Positions 51,808 through 62,515 of a stretch of DNA of 64,000 nt are shown in pieces. The translations under genes and the position numbers were made by a program. This stretch comes from Cylindrotheca closterium (taxonomy: Eukaryota; Bacillariophyta; Bacillariophyceae; Bacillariales; Bacillariaceae), in assembly GCA_933822405.4 (NCBI GenBank), contig CAKOGP040001903.1, positions 39,621-103,620 of the forward strand, written 5' to 3'. Below the pieces are notes generated by a model that saw only the letters and a list, made by a program, of their open reading frames with translations, did not search any database and had not been told where the DNA came from. How positions within the stretch are numbered: the first letter of the stretch is position 1; every line of letters starts with the position of its first letter.

Positions 51808-54800
51808 TTAATTCGTTTCCTTCTTTTTCTTCGACCATGATTTCGATTTCTTCTTCTTTTCCTTCTTCTTTTCTTTTTTCTTCTGCGTCTCCCGATCTTC
51901 ATCCTCTTCTCTTGGGGAGGGCATCAGGCTCAGTCTAATTTTCGGCAGCGGCTTGACTTCAATCATCACTGGAGCATTAGCTGTAGTTTCCATTGGTTCG
52001 TCGACAACAGCAGGCTTGTCAGACTTGGATGCCCTCTTTGATCCTTTTTTCAGTTCTGTTGGTCTCTTTTCATTCACAGAAGATGACTTGTCGATTCGAT
52101 CCAAGGCATCATTTGAAACAGTACTCTTTAGCATATCTTCCAGCGCAACGGCGCCGCTGTCGGTCTCCTTTTTCTCCTCTGCTTGGCTTTTTGGAGCTTC
52201 CTTCTTTGCTTGAGTCTTTATTGAATCCTTCGGCAGGGTCGCTACCACACTCAAGAATCGACCGAATAATCCACCAGCAGCTGTGCCATATCGACCTTCC
52301 AATTCGTCCAATACCAAAAGGAATGCTTTGTGCACCGCAGCAGGATTTGACATGTTCTTCCCAACAGGCCGCATTTCGGAAACTACTGTAGCGGTGCAGC
52401 ATTCGTCATTGGACGCGCGGACGATCACCTTAACTTTCACCGAGAAACCACGTCGAGGCATCCGTTCGCTCACTGTGAATGATAGCTTTTCGGAATCGTC
52501 AGATTCCACAATATTTGTTTCGGTGAGCCGAACATTTTGGCCATTTCGTCGCCTCTCATAACTGATGGTTCGATGGGCATTGATCATACTCCCTGACGCG
52601 ATTAGCTGGTGCTCTGACTGATACTGATCCATTTCTCGAGGTGTAGCTGGTGGAAATGTCCAAGGCGTCTTTTCAAAGTTTGCATCTCCGCCTTCCTGCT
52701 CCCATTGTGTAATGACCGGTGAACTGGAATCCAATAACAGCACACGGCACATGGGAAGGTCCAGCGGCAGATGAACACTTTTGCAGATATCGCGTACCAG
52801 CAATTGACCATGAACATATTTCGGACATTCATCACTGCTCAAAGTCGCCTGCTTCTTCAAATACGATCTGCCAGGAATCCGACTCCACGAGGTCCAACCA
52901 ACGGGGAGCGAATTCAACTTGGCAAACTGTTCGTCGTCCTCTTCCTCGTCATGGTCGTACTCGTCTTCGGAAGACGAGTATCCATTTTCTATTATTTGAT
53001 TGATACTCTTCGCACCACGCTTTGCTCGCCGGGGTGACCTAGCAGTTGACGAAGGAGTGGTGGGAAGCTTTCGTCCTTTTCCTCCTCTCGCGCCCAGCTG
53101 TGCCGTTTCGTATTCTAGCAACAAGTACAATGCATTAATCAATAGCGTAGCTTGGTCGGCGGAATGGGTTAGGAATACAAGCTTTTTGTTAGCATTGGTC
53201 GTCAAACTGACAATTTGATTCTGGTAGTCCTCGGTAATACCAAAGAACTCTTGATCGAGGGTAATGACATCAGTCAACGCAACGGAATGCTTTCGGGAAA
53301 GTTCAACACGAGTTGTTGGGCCATTCCCTGTACCATTGAGGTGTGCCCCGTTGACGATCGATTGGTTATCCTAATTTATGGGAGAAGAACAAGAGAAGTA
53401 TATGTTGTAAGTCAAGTGAGCACAATTGATAATTGATTTTGATTGCTTCCAAATTTGGGAACCATACTTACCATCAATGCGGAATCTAGCGTCAAATCTT
53501 CCGATGTGGTCGAATATGTATCACCATTATGATGGTTCGCCTTCGAGTAGGACGTGCTGCCTGACGTATGCTTTCGTTCGGAATGTTTGGATATGAATCC
53601 AAGCTCCAATGACATGCCAGGGCCTGGAGAACACAGCCATAAGGTTCGTCCCCAGTCTCGTCTGCGAGAATCTGCCACAGAGGGCAATTGCGTGACGGCA
53701 ATACCTCCAAAAAGGAACTGCTGAAGGCGTTCGACAATTTTCGTTTGTTCTTCCGACAGCGTCATGGGAGGTGCCTTGCTTTCCCATTGCTTGTTTGGGG
53801 CTGATGGTAGTTTCGGCAAGGCTTGCACGTCGTGTCGATATTCCGTCGCAATCAGAGCTGCAGTAAGCGTTTGTGCTTCTGGCGGGACCGGCACCTTGCC
53901 CTGCAGAATTTCTTGTGGCGTTATAGTTGCCGATGATGGACGGTTGCCCTTGTTCTGGCCCGACTGATAAAACTGATAAACTCTTTCATTGACTTCGTGC
54001 CGCGTGAATAGTTTGTTTCCATCCAGGCTGACGCCAAGGTATAATCCTTCCGACATGGCATATGCCGTCATTGGTGTGACTCCGTTGATGAGTTTGTTAT
54101 TGTTGAATTCTATCGGAGCCGTCTCTCCAGCTGCAGCCACATTGTCGACTTCGTACTCGTCTTCTTTGCTAAAATCCAAAAGATGCGTTGATCCGCACAA
54201 TGCTCCACTGACAGAGGCTGAACCGACAGCTTCGCGTCCATAATTGGCAATGGCTGCTCCAATGCCGACTCCCACCTGAAAACTAGCTCCTCTGAGAAAA
54301 TGTTCCAAGGCTTCTTTGGTTCGCAGAACGATCAGAGTATGCGAAACCTCAACTCCCAGCTGGAGTCCAACACCCATACCCCAGTTTCCAATCGCAGATG
54401 GTGGGCTCCAAGAGCCATCGTCTAGTTTTGACAGCACAATTCCAGATCCGCCGTGAAAGCTAACACCAAGTGTAAGTTTGTTACTCCGTAAAAAGGCAAC
54501 TCCCGTACAGGTTTGCATATTATCACGAATACTACGTGCTTCCACTGAATTGTCCAGGGCCAATGCATGAATAATCTTGGTCGCCACATCGCACTCATCG
54601 TCTAACCGGAATCGAGGCCATATGCTCAAGCTCCAACTGGTGGAGGGAGAAGGTTCACGTTGTCGTGTTCGTCGTAATACCAAGACCAAAGGCCGTGGAG
54701 TTGCTAAATCGTGTTTTTGTGGTTTGGAAGAAGAGCCGGTTCGATCCACCGAAATGGTCATGGGAACCGAGGGCGGTGATATAAAGGTACTGGACTGTGA

Positions 54801-55226
54801 GGTATCCATTCCTCGTTCTAATATTTTCTTGAGGTCGTTGTAGGATATTCTCTGACCTGTGGCTTCACGTTCCAAGGCTTGTTTTGATATTTCTTCATAG
54901 TCTTCCGTCAGTGGATTTTGCCATTCGTTCGCCAGGACTGCGGCATATTGAACACAGTCTCTGCGTCGGACTCCCTGCAAATCAGCGGGAGAACCTTCTT
55001 CAATTTGCTGAACATAGGCGCGGTTCTGAATATTCACAAACGTAAGGCCAAGCGTATTCCACATACGATTTCCAAAGCTCCGACGTCCAAACAAAAGAGG
55101 AGGCGGCTGCAGAATGACGACCAATCGATCCGCTTCTCCAGCATCATCTCCTAACATGACTGTCCCATAAATATCCTCGACTGAATTCGAGGCTTCTGTC
55201 CTCCATCTTGAGAACAGTTCTGCCAT
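51808..55226 (-). CDS. PDZ-like and SYLF (Ysc84/DUF500) domain protein, two exons
   Basis: Inferred exons are 55226-53472 and 53370-51808; donor GTAAGT, acceptor ATTAG, phase 0, giving 1105 residues. The N-terminal segment (LGLTFVNIQNRAYVQQIEEGSPADLQGVRRRD, about 59-90) looks like a PDZ domain. SYLF-like sequence follows: TGVAFLRSNKLTLGVSFHGGSGIV, WGMGVGLQLGVEVSHTLIVL, FQVGVGIGAAIANYGREAVG and, after an insert, GLYLGVSLDGNKL. SYLF domains in Ysc84 and SH3YL1 bind phosphoinositides and actin at endocytic sites (known). The exon 2 half has a PH/GRAM-like region (DVITLDQEFFGITEDYQNQIVSL), then a large region with beta-rich sequence (about 720-950) resembling lipid-binding VASt-type folds only in outline. 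It ends with a Lys-rich run (KKEKKKEKKKKSK). Likely a membrane or endocytosis adaptor (inference). Confidence 0.82.
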
Positions 55227-56056
55227 GTTTGTGGCGTTTTATTAGAGTAACGTCGTCAATGGCAAGTTATGTTCTTGTGTGAATACTGCTTGGACCTATA
55301 TTCTATGGTATTGGCTTGAAACTGCTGATGCTAGCGAGTTCTGCTTGGTGGACACATGCAATGATGTATCACAGGTTACATTGGGGGAAAGTTGCATCTT
55401 GCGTCCAACACGCGTGATCGTGCAGACAGACCAAAGACAGCATGCCTTGCGTCGGGCGATGACTGACTGGCTTGCATGAAACCAATGATATTTGCTGACT
55501 CCGTCGACTGATTAGGACTCGCTCGACTTCCATGAGATGAACGCGGTGCGCTCCATTTTCAATTTTGTTTCTAAAATACGCATGGCGCTTGGACTGCTTG
55601 GAGACGATTCTGGTCGATACAATACAGTACAGTACTGGTACCGGTTGTACCAGAGTGTGGGGGGCGAAGGGTGCGGGGCGTTTATCCTAGGTACAGGGAA
55701 AATGAGCTCGAAGATCGAGCGAGGCTCTAGAAAAAACCGGTCCGATCACTTTCCCATATTTTATTTTATCGGATTGTGCCGCGAGATCAGCTTCTCCGAA
55801 ATCGAAACGACGGTGAAGAATTGCGGGACGCCATTCTACCCTTTTTAAAAATGTGTCACTGTAGACATTCGCGGATAGACTTGATCAGAGAAATTCTAAA
55901 TATCCGATTACTTATATTGAATTAGCCTATTATTGGATGTGGATGTGTGTACACGTACCTACCCTACGAAAAGATTGTCCGGTATTGTTTCGGTGCTCTT
56001 TGGCCACACTCTCCCATCACATCATTTCGCAACATTTTTTTGAAAGCTTCAGTAGT
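55227..56056. other. Intergenic, with the left end of the HA duplication
   Basis: From about 55873 (GCGGATAGACTTG) the sequence matches the region starting near 59466, which marks the left border of the duplicated HA block. A CTGGTACCGGTTGTACCAG-like element is at about 55635-55652. Confidence 0.6.
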
Positions 56057-57001
56057 ATGCATATGGAAGTGACAACAATGACAACAATGATGCATGAGCC
56101 AGATAACAACCTCCAAAAGCAAAGGATTCCCGCTTCGTATCGTTCACTCTTTGAGTGGTGCAGTCCTCGTACCACCAGCATGCCTTTGACCGAAAGCGAT
56201 TTTGGTGCCTTGCTTGAACCTACCCCCATTGGAGCACCTCGTTCAACGCAGCAAGCTGCAGATTCGTCCGCAATTTTGAAAGAATCATTGAGGTTTCTGT
56301 TTCAAGACTGCAATCGTGAGGCATCGAACTGTTCAGCAGCAATTCCAACTCCAGTTGTCTCCTTGTTGGCGGCTCAGTACCATGATGGTGGCGATAGTAC
56401 CTTCAAGAACAAGAAGAACGAAGGCAGCTCCATTCGTCCAAGGACTCCATGCTGCGGCATTTCATCGCAAGCACCAGAGGATAGTAGCATGATGTATACC
56501 AAGAGCCGCTTTCAAGTGCGCCACAAAGACCAGTGGGAAACACAGTTTCAGCTTTTGCAAGAGTTCAAACGCAAACATGGCCACTGCCGCATTCCTCATA
56601 CCTATCCAGAGAATCAATCACTGGCACGGTGGGTCAAACGCCAACGCCACCAACACAAGCAGAAGCAAATGGGAGAGAAAACGACCATGACTACTCGTCG
56701 TATCCGAGCTCTGGAAGAGCTTGGCTTCATTTGGGACTCTCATTCCGCTTCGTGGGAGCAACGGATGAGCGATCTGTTAGAATTTCGGGACAAACATGGC
56801 CACTGCCATGTTCCGACTCATTACCAAGAAAACAAGCAGCTAGCGATATGGGTCAAGTGTCAGCGCCGGCAACACAAACTTCTGAAACAAGGTAGATCAA
56901 GTACTTTGACTTCAGATCGACTGGAAGTATTGGACAAAGTAGGCTTTGAGTGGCGAGCAAAGAGGACGACTGGAAAGACAACCACTCATAATGACAACTG
57001 A
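56057..57001 (+). CDS. HA-domain protein, type A (copy A2)
   Basis: 314 residues from the ATG at 56057; a frame from 55937 is open, while the ATG at 56090 (MHEPDNNLQKQ) best matches the A1 start. Two HA domains occupy the C-terminal 150 residues, highly similar to A1. The N-terminal half has LLEPTPIGAPRSTQQAADSS followed by a leucine-rich helix (KESLRFLF). The insert between this block and the first HA domain differs from A1 in length. The immediate 5' flank, from TTTCGGTGCTCTTTGGCC, is almost identical to that of A3, so promoter and gene were copied together. Function unknown. Confidence 0.83.
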   Translation: MHMEVTTMTTMMHEPDNNLQKQRIPASYRSLFEWCSPRTTSMPLTESDFGALLEPTPIGAPRSTQQAADSSAILKESLRFLFQDCNREASNCSAAIPTPVVSLLAAQYHDGGDSTFKNKKNEGSSIRPRTPCCGISSQAPEDSSMMYTKSRFQVRHKDQWETQFQLLQEFKRKHGHCRIPHTYPENQSLARWVKRQRHQHKQKQMGEKTTMTTRRIRALEELGFIWDSHSASWEQRMSDLLEFRDKHGHCHVPTHYQENKQLAIWVKCQRRQHKLLKQGRSSTLTSDRLEVLDKVGFEWRAKRTTGKTTTHNDN

Positions 57002-57672
57002 GGATGCTAAAGAGTAAAGAGGCTAAATATTACTAAAACGGTTTTGTTGTGTATGTACACAGCACTATTTGTAGCTGGTCCTAAGATATATTCATATGCG
57101 TTTCTGCTCCTGTTTCTTGCATCATGATCCATCATAATCTCGCATCATCAAACAATCGGAGGCGAAGCTTTAGTACCTATGGGCCTTTGGGAGCCCGCTT
57201 TTGGGGTAGCAAAGAGCCGCACCGATGGTATCACCAGCATCTGTTCCGAAACGCTACGCATCATGTTCCATTTCGAACACAAAGGAATTCTAGCCAGAAT
57301 CGGGACTCCTATGATATAAAGGCCAGAATGAATGAATCGGTAAACAAGAGGAGGAAAAAAGAGCTCGCGCTCTATGTCATTTTTGACATAATTGTTAAAT
57401 GTGTGGTAAGACAAGATAGATCGTTTTCTAGTTCTTAGAACAAGAATGACATATTTTGACATAACGGTGGAGGATGACCAGTACCCCAGCGATAAGTATG
57501 GCAACGAAGCACAATGAATCACATGAAAATAAACGCAACAATTCTACTACGATTGCTCAAAACTTCAGGCCAAAATTTATGTTGGTGCTCCATTCCATTT
57601 TTTGAGGTTCCATTTTTCAACATAATGCATTGCATTTCGCTCTCTCCTTTACCCATTGGATATTCACCCGCC
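57002..57672. other. Spacer between A2 and B2, duplicated at 60.3-60.9 kb
   Basis: Matches 60299-60866 with indels; shared landmarks are GAGCCCGCTTTTGGGGTAGC and GCCGCACCGATGGTATC. A frame from 57514 extends B2 upstream, but the sister B3 lacks it. No other gene seen. Confidence 0.6.
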
Positions 57673-58593
57673 ATGAAAGGCCCTGAAATACCGTTGTCTT
57701 CGTCTCCTCGACAGTCGAGCAAAGCATTCGATGTATCCAACACCAACATCAGCTTAACTGACGCATGCATGAACAATAAGTCTTCTGTTCCCGTTCCCGC
57801 CGAGAAAACCACTGATGCAACAGCTGATTACTCAATCTTCCATCAACCCGCAGCCGACGCTTTCGAGCCCATACCCTTTGGGAAAAGGACACGCCAACAG
57901 GAAGCTGCCATCAATGAAATGATGCAGGAATCGCTCCGTTACCTGTTCGATACTCACAATGTATCATCATTGTGCAGGTCGCCATTGTCTGATCAGACGC
58001 CATGGGACTCTGACAGCAGTCATGATGACTCTGACAGCGATGCCAAAGAACAAGAGCGTCGTCCAAAGCGGCAACGCCTATCGATAGACGAGTACTCGAC
58101 TCTGCGCTTCAGGGGTTACCAAACTGAAGCCTGGGAACAGCGTCTTGAGGATCTGTTGAGCTTCAGAGAAAAAGAAGGTCACTGCTCAGTACCGCACTCG
58201 TACCGTGAGAATCCAGCTCTTGCCAGATGGGTCAAACGGCAGCGCTACCAGTACAAGCTTCGGGCTGAAAGGAAAACCTCAACCATGACGTCAAGTCGAG
58301 TCAAAATCCTGGAGGACATTGGCTTCGTCTGGGACTCGCATCTCGCGGTATGGGAGGAACGCCTGAGCGACCTTCGAAAGTATCGTGCCCAGAATGGTAA
58401 CTGCGAGGTTCCAACACACTATCAGGCAAACAAGAAGCTAGCTACATGGGTAAAGTGTCAGCGCCGCCAGTACAAACTTTACCTTGCAGGAAGACCAAGT
58501 ACAATGAATGCAGAGCGCGTGGATATCTTGAACAAACTTGGATTCTCGTGGGATATGAGATCTTCCAAGAATAACAGTTCTACTGCGCTATGA
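57673..58593 (+). CDS. HA-domain protein, type B (copy B2)
   Basis: 306 residues from the ATG at 57673 (MKGPEIPLSSSPRQ), conserved in B3; in-frame upstream ATGs at 57625 and further 5' are less likely. Order: Ser-rich N-terminus, YSIFHQPAADAFEPIPFGKR, a QQEAAINEMMQESLRYLF helix, an acidic DSDSSHDDSDSD stretch, RPKRQR, then two HA domains with W..RL..L..FR/YR and GF-VWD / GFSWD ends. Almost identical to B3 and to the central part of B4. The acidic-then-basic order before the HA repeats is also in B1. Confidence 0.85.
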   Translation: MKGPEIPLSSSPRQSSKAFDVSNTNISLTDACMNNKSSVPVPAEKTTDATADYSIFHQPAADAFEPIPFGKRTRQQEAAINEMMQESLRYLFDTHNVSSLCRSPLSDQTPWDSDSSHDDSDSDAKEQERRPKRQRLSIDEYSTLRFRGYQTEAWEQRLEDLLSFREKEGHCSVPHSYRENPALARWVKRQRYQYKLRAERKTSTMTSSRVKILEDIGFVWDSHLAVWEERLSDLRKYRAQNGNCEVPTHYQANKKLATWVKCQRRQYKLYLAGRPSTMNAERVDILNKLGFSWDMRSSKNNSSTAL

Positions 58594-59624
58594 TGAATGG
58601 GTTGAAGCGCTTACACAATGCACCGGTGACCTGCAGTATGGTATGCCAACTATCTGTTCTGAGAAGGTTCTGACGAGTGTAGGGCCTCTTCTAAGGTTAA
58701 TAGCATTTAGGATATATAAAACACTTTCTTTCTAGTTTTCTCACACCGAAGATTTAAAATGCGTGTGCCGCGTTACTCTTTCTTTTTTGTAGGGAATGGA
58801 AAAGATGGCGTTGTCTCAACTGGGCGCCAACATATTTGAGCAATGCATCTTCGCCTTCCATGGATCGTTACAGGCTCACCGCATCGTGACACTCGCCTGT
58901 GGACTGACCAATCGTCAAACAATCATGAACGAAGTCTAGCTACTCAGACTATACGGTGACGAAGAAAACCGAGTTCGGATTGATCTGCATTGGAAGTCCA
59001 TATAAATAATGCTGCTTTCCGCAATTTCCCGCCAACTGCGTTCCATCTCTCGGTTCACTATTCGAAATCCACTGCAATGTCAAAGGAGACAACAGTCGAC
59101 AATGAATGGCGAAAACGGAATATATACCGGTATGTGCCGAAACATAATGTCTCGATTGTGGAGTTGGGTACTCCAACCACAGCGCCGCATTGCTATCACT
59201 ATGACCAGGCAGCACTGACAAACAATGTCTTCTGGAATTCATTAAATAAGATGACTAAGTATGACCTTTTACTATGACACGTTGCCGCTCCATTTGTAAT
59301 TACAGAACTGTATTACTGTACATTTCGCTCCCAGCTTTACTCATTGCACATACCGATACATTCGGACCTACGTAAACAGTAGGTACCCCAGTACTGTATG
59401 TTTCGGCGCTATTCGTTCACCGTCCTATAGAGGTACAATGACGCACTGCGGTTCACCACCTGATGATTGCGGATAGACTTGGTCAGAGAAATTCTCTCCC
59501 TTACATAAATACCTCTGCGGTATGAAAATATCCGGTATTATGTTTCGGTGCTCTTTGGCCACACTCTCCCATCACATCATTTCGCAACATTTTTTTGAAA
59601 GCTTCAGTAGTGAAAGTGACAACA
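58594..59624. other. Spacer after B2 with the border of the duplicated block
   Basis: 58594-58680 matches the B3 3' flank nearly base for base. 58960-59110 is related to about 62115-62325 (AGTTCGGATT.ATCTGCA). From about 59466 the second copy of the A-type upstream region begins. A small ATG frame at 59009-59218 has an Arg/Ser-rich, presequence-like start, but I do not call it. Confidence 0.5.
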
Positions 59625-60298
59625 ATGATGCATGAGCCAAATAACAACCTCCAAAAGCAAAGAATTCCCGCTTCTTATCGTTCACTCTTTGAGTGGTGCA
59701 GTCCTCGTACCACCAGCATGCCTTTGCCCGAAGGCGGCTCCATTCGTCCAAGGACTCCATGCTGCGACATTTCATCGCAAGCACCAGAGGGTAGTAGCAT
59801 GATGTATACCAAGAGTCGCTTTCAAGTGCGCCACAAAGACCAGTGGGAAACACAGTTTCAGCTTTTGCACGAGTTCAAACGCAAACATGGTCACTGCCGC
59901 ATTCCTCATACCTATCCAGAGAATCAATCACTGGCACGGTGGGTCAAACGCCAACACAGGCAAAAGCTAACCGGAAAGAATACGACCATGACTGCTCGTC
60001 GTATCCGAGCTCTGGAAGAGCTTGGCTTCATTTGGGACTCTCATTCCGCTTCGTGGGAGCAACGGATGAGCGATCTGATAGAATTTCGGGACAAACATAT
60101 GGCCACGGCCATGTTCCGACTCATTACCAAGAAAACAAGCAGCTAGCGATATGGGTCAAGTGTCAGCGCCGGCAACACAAACTTCTGAAACAAGGTAGAT
60201 CAAGTACTTTGACTTCAGATCGACTGGAAGCATTGGACAAAGTAGGCTTTGAAAGACAACGAGCACTCATAATGACAACTGAGGATGCTAGAGAGTGA
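59625..60298 (+). pseudogene. HA-domain type A pseudogene (copy A3)
   Basis: A near-copy of A2 with three lesions. First, the segment encoding the EPTPIGAP block and following linker is deleted; the frame joins MPLPE directly to GGSIRPRTPCC. Second, a two-base AT insertion at about 60098-60100 (ACAAACATATGG against ACAAACATGG in A2) shifts frame in the second HA domain. Third, the last 20 or so codons are altered by a further deletion (GGCTTTGAAAGACAACG). The first HA domain remains open. Without the shift the remainder would still encode most of HA domain 2. Read as a recent pseudogene of the A2-B2 duplication. Confidence 0.85.
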
Positions 60299-60866
60299 AG
60301 AGGCTAAAGAGTACTAAAACGGTTTTGTTGTGTTTGTATACAGCGCTGTTTGTAGCTATAGTCCTAAGATGCGTTTCTGCTCCTACTGTTTCTTGCATCA
60401 TCATGATCCATCATAATCCCGCATCATCAAACAATCATATATAGGCGAATAGCACCTCCGCCGCTATGGGAGCCCGCTTTTGGGGTAGCAAATAGCCGCA
60501 CCGATGGTATCGCCTGCATCTGTTCTGAAACGCGATGCACAATGAACGCGGCAGAATTTGATCGGAAAAAGCCAGGTTTCTACCAGCGAGAAGCCTCGCG
60601 CTCTATTGTTAAATGTGTGGTCAGACCGGAGATCGTAAATTTCGATTGCGTCATATTATGACTTAAGGGCTGTGTATGACCAGTACCCCAGCGATAAGTC
60701 TTGCAACACAAAAAGGGATATTGTGTGCATTTCTGAACAACCCAAAAAAATTATGTCACAAAAATCCTATTCCACAAACTTATCATATCAAAATTTGTGT
60801 TAGCGCTCCATTCCATTTTTGCATTACATTTCGCCCTCTTCTACACTCATTGGATATTCACCCGCC
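60299..60866. other. Spacer between A3 and B3
   Basis: Duplicate of the 57002-57672 spacer, shortened by indels. The pyrimidine-rich run just before the B3 start is shared with all type B genes. Confidence 0.6.
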
Positions 60867-61790
60867 ATGAAAGGCCCTGAAATACCGTTGTCTTCGTCTC
60901 CTCGACAGTCGGGCACAGCATTCGATGTATCCAACACTAACATCAGCTTAACTGACGCATGCATGAACAATAAGTCTTCTGTTCCCGTTCCCGCCGAGAA
61001 AATTTCTGACACAACGGCTGATTACTCAATCTTCCATCAACCCGCAGCCGACGCTTTCGAGCCCATACCCTTTGGGAAAAGGACACGCCAACAGGAAGCT
61101 GCCATCAATGAAATGATGCAGGAATCGCTCCGTTACCTGTTCGATACTCACAATGTATCATCATTGTGCAGGTCGCCATTGTCTGATCAGACGCCATGGG
61201 ACTCTGACAGCAGTCATGATGACTCTGACAGCGATGCCAAAGAACAAGAGCGTCGTCCAAAGCGGCAACGCCTATCGATAGACGAGTACTCGACTCTGCG
61301 CTTCAGGGGTTACCAAACTGAAGCCTGGGAACAGCGTCTTGAGGATCTGTTGAGCTTCAGAGAAAAAGAAGGTCACTGCTCAGTACCGCACTCGTACCGT
61401 GAGAATCCAGCTCTTGCCAGATGGGTCAAACGGCAGCGCTACCAGTACAAGCTTCGGGCTGAAAGGAAAACCTCAACCATGACGTCAAGTCGAGTCAAAA
61501 TCCTGGAGGACATTGGCTTCGTCTGGGACTCGCATCTCGCGGTATGGGAGGAACGCCTGAGCGACCTTCGAAAGTATCGTGCCCAGAATGGTAACTGCGA
61601 GGTTCCAACACACTATCAGGCAAACAAGAAGCTAGCTACATGGGTAAAGTGTCAGCGCCGCCAGTACAAACTTTACCTTGCAGGAAGACCAAGTACAATG
61701 AATGTAGAGCGCGTGGATATCTTGAACAAACTTGGATTCTCATGGGATATGCTGAGATCTTCCAAGAATAACAGTTCTACTGCGCTATGA
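60867..61790 (+). CDS. HA-domain protein, type B (copy B3)
   Basis: 307 residues from the ATG at 60867; the longer frame upstream begins only with TTG. The protein differs from B2 by only a handful of residues (for example SGTAFDV for SSKAFDV, ISDTTADY for TTDATADY, NVERVD for NAERVD) and by one inserted residue near the C-terminus (WDMLRSSK). Both HA domains are intact. It is the downstream gene of the second A-B unit, whose A gene (A3) is broken, so B does not depend on a co-linear A. Confidence 0.85.
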   Translation: MKGPEIPLSSSPRQSGTAFDVSNTNISLTDACMNNKSSVPVPAEKISDTTADYSIFHQPAADAFEPIPFGKRTRQQEAAINEMMQESLRYLFDTHNVSSLCRSPLSDQTPWDSDSSHDDSDSDAKEQERRPKRQRLSIDEYSTLRFRGYQTEAWEQRLEDLLSFREKEGHCSVPHSYRENPALARWVKRQRYQYKLRAERKTSTMTSSRVKILEDIGFVWDSHLAVWEERLSDLRKYRAQNGNCEVPTHYQANKKLATWVKCQRRQYKLYLAGRPSTMNVERVDILNKLGFSWDMLRSSKNNSSTAL

Positions 61791-62515
61791 TGAATGGGTT
61801 GAAACGCTTACACAATGCACCGGTGACCTGCAGAATGGTATGCCAACTATCTGCTCTGAGAAGGTTCTGACCCTGAAGAGTGTACGTTAAACGACAATAT
61901 TATAGCATATATAACTTTTCTTTTCTACGGTTTCGTCGTGTCGTTGGGCAATGATTGTGGTTGATTGCTCAACCAAGTTTTGTTGCGAATGAAATATATG
62001 ATTACATATCCAATCAATTGGACAAATACACCATTCCTTTCCATTCATGCAGATGATTGATCCATCATCGTACAATAATCATGAAGCAAGTGGTGCTGCG
62101 GTACTCAAATAGTGACATGAAAAAAAGAGTTCGGATTTATCTGCAATGGTAAATGCTGCTTTTCTCTCCACAAGAGGATTGATTGATTCATTGATTGACG
62201 AATTCGTTTTCTATCCAGTTCCTTGACACCACACCGAAATACCACTTGTATACGACCGCGCAATGACACAATGGCACCATTGAAAATGGTCTCATAGAGG
62301 ACAAATCGGTCGACAGTAAATAACGAAAACGGGTCCACATACATATAAAAATATGCATAATATGTCTGCCTTGGAAGATGAAGTTCCGTTTCGCAGTTCT
62401 CCGGCTGGTACACGTATGTCCAGGCGAAATGGTACCACGACGGTATTTTCAATCACTTTTACGATCACAAGAAAATACCAGATTATAATTTGAGGTGCCT
62501 CTCCATTCGTCAAAA
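61791..62515. other. Spacer between B3 and B4
   Basis: 61791-61884 continues the B2/B3 3' flank identity. 62115-62345 is related to 58960-59130. No A-type gene precedes B4. No other gene seen. Confidence 0.55.

Noticed and set aside
55537..55848. 103-codon frame upstream of the HA array
   Set aside because: No conserved motif, crosses a GTAC-rich element, and no copy exists in the duplicated unit.
58990..59277. Small frames with a presequence-like start (including 59009-59218)
   Set aside because: The related sequence near 62.1-62.35 kb does not keep the frame open, so it is probably non-coding.
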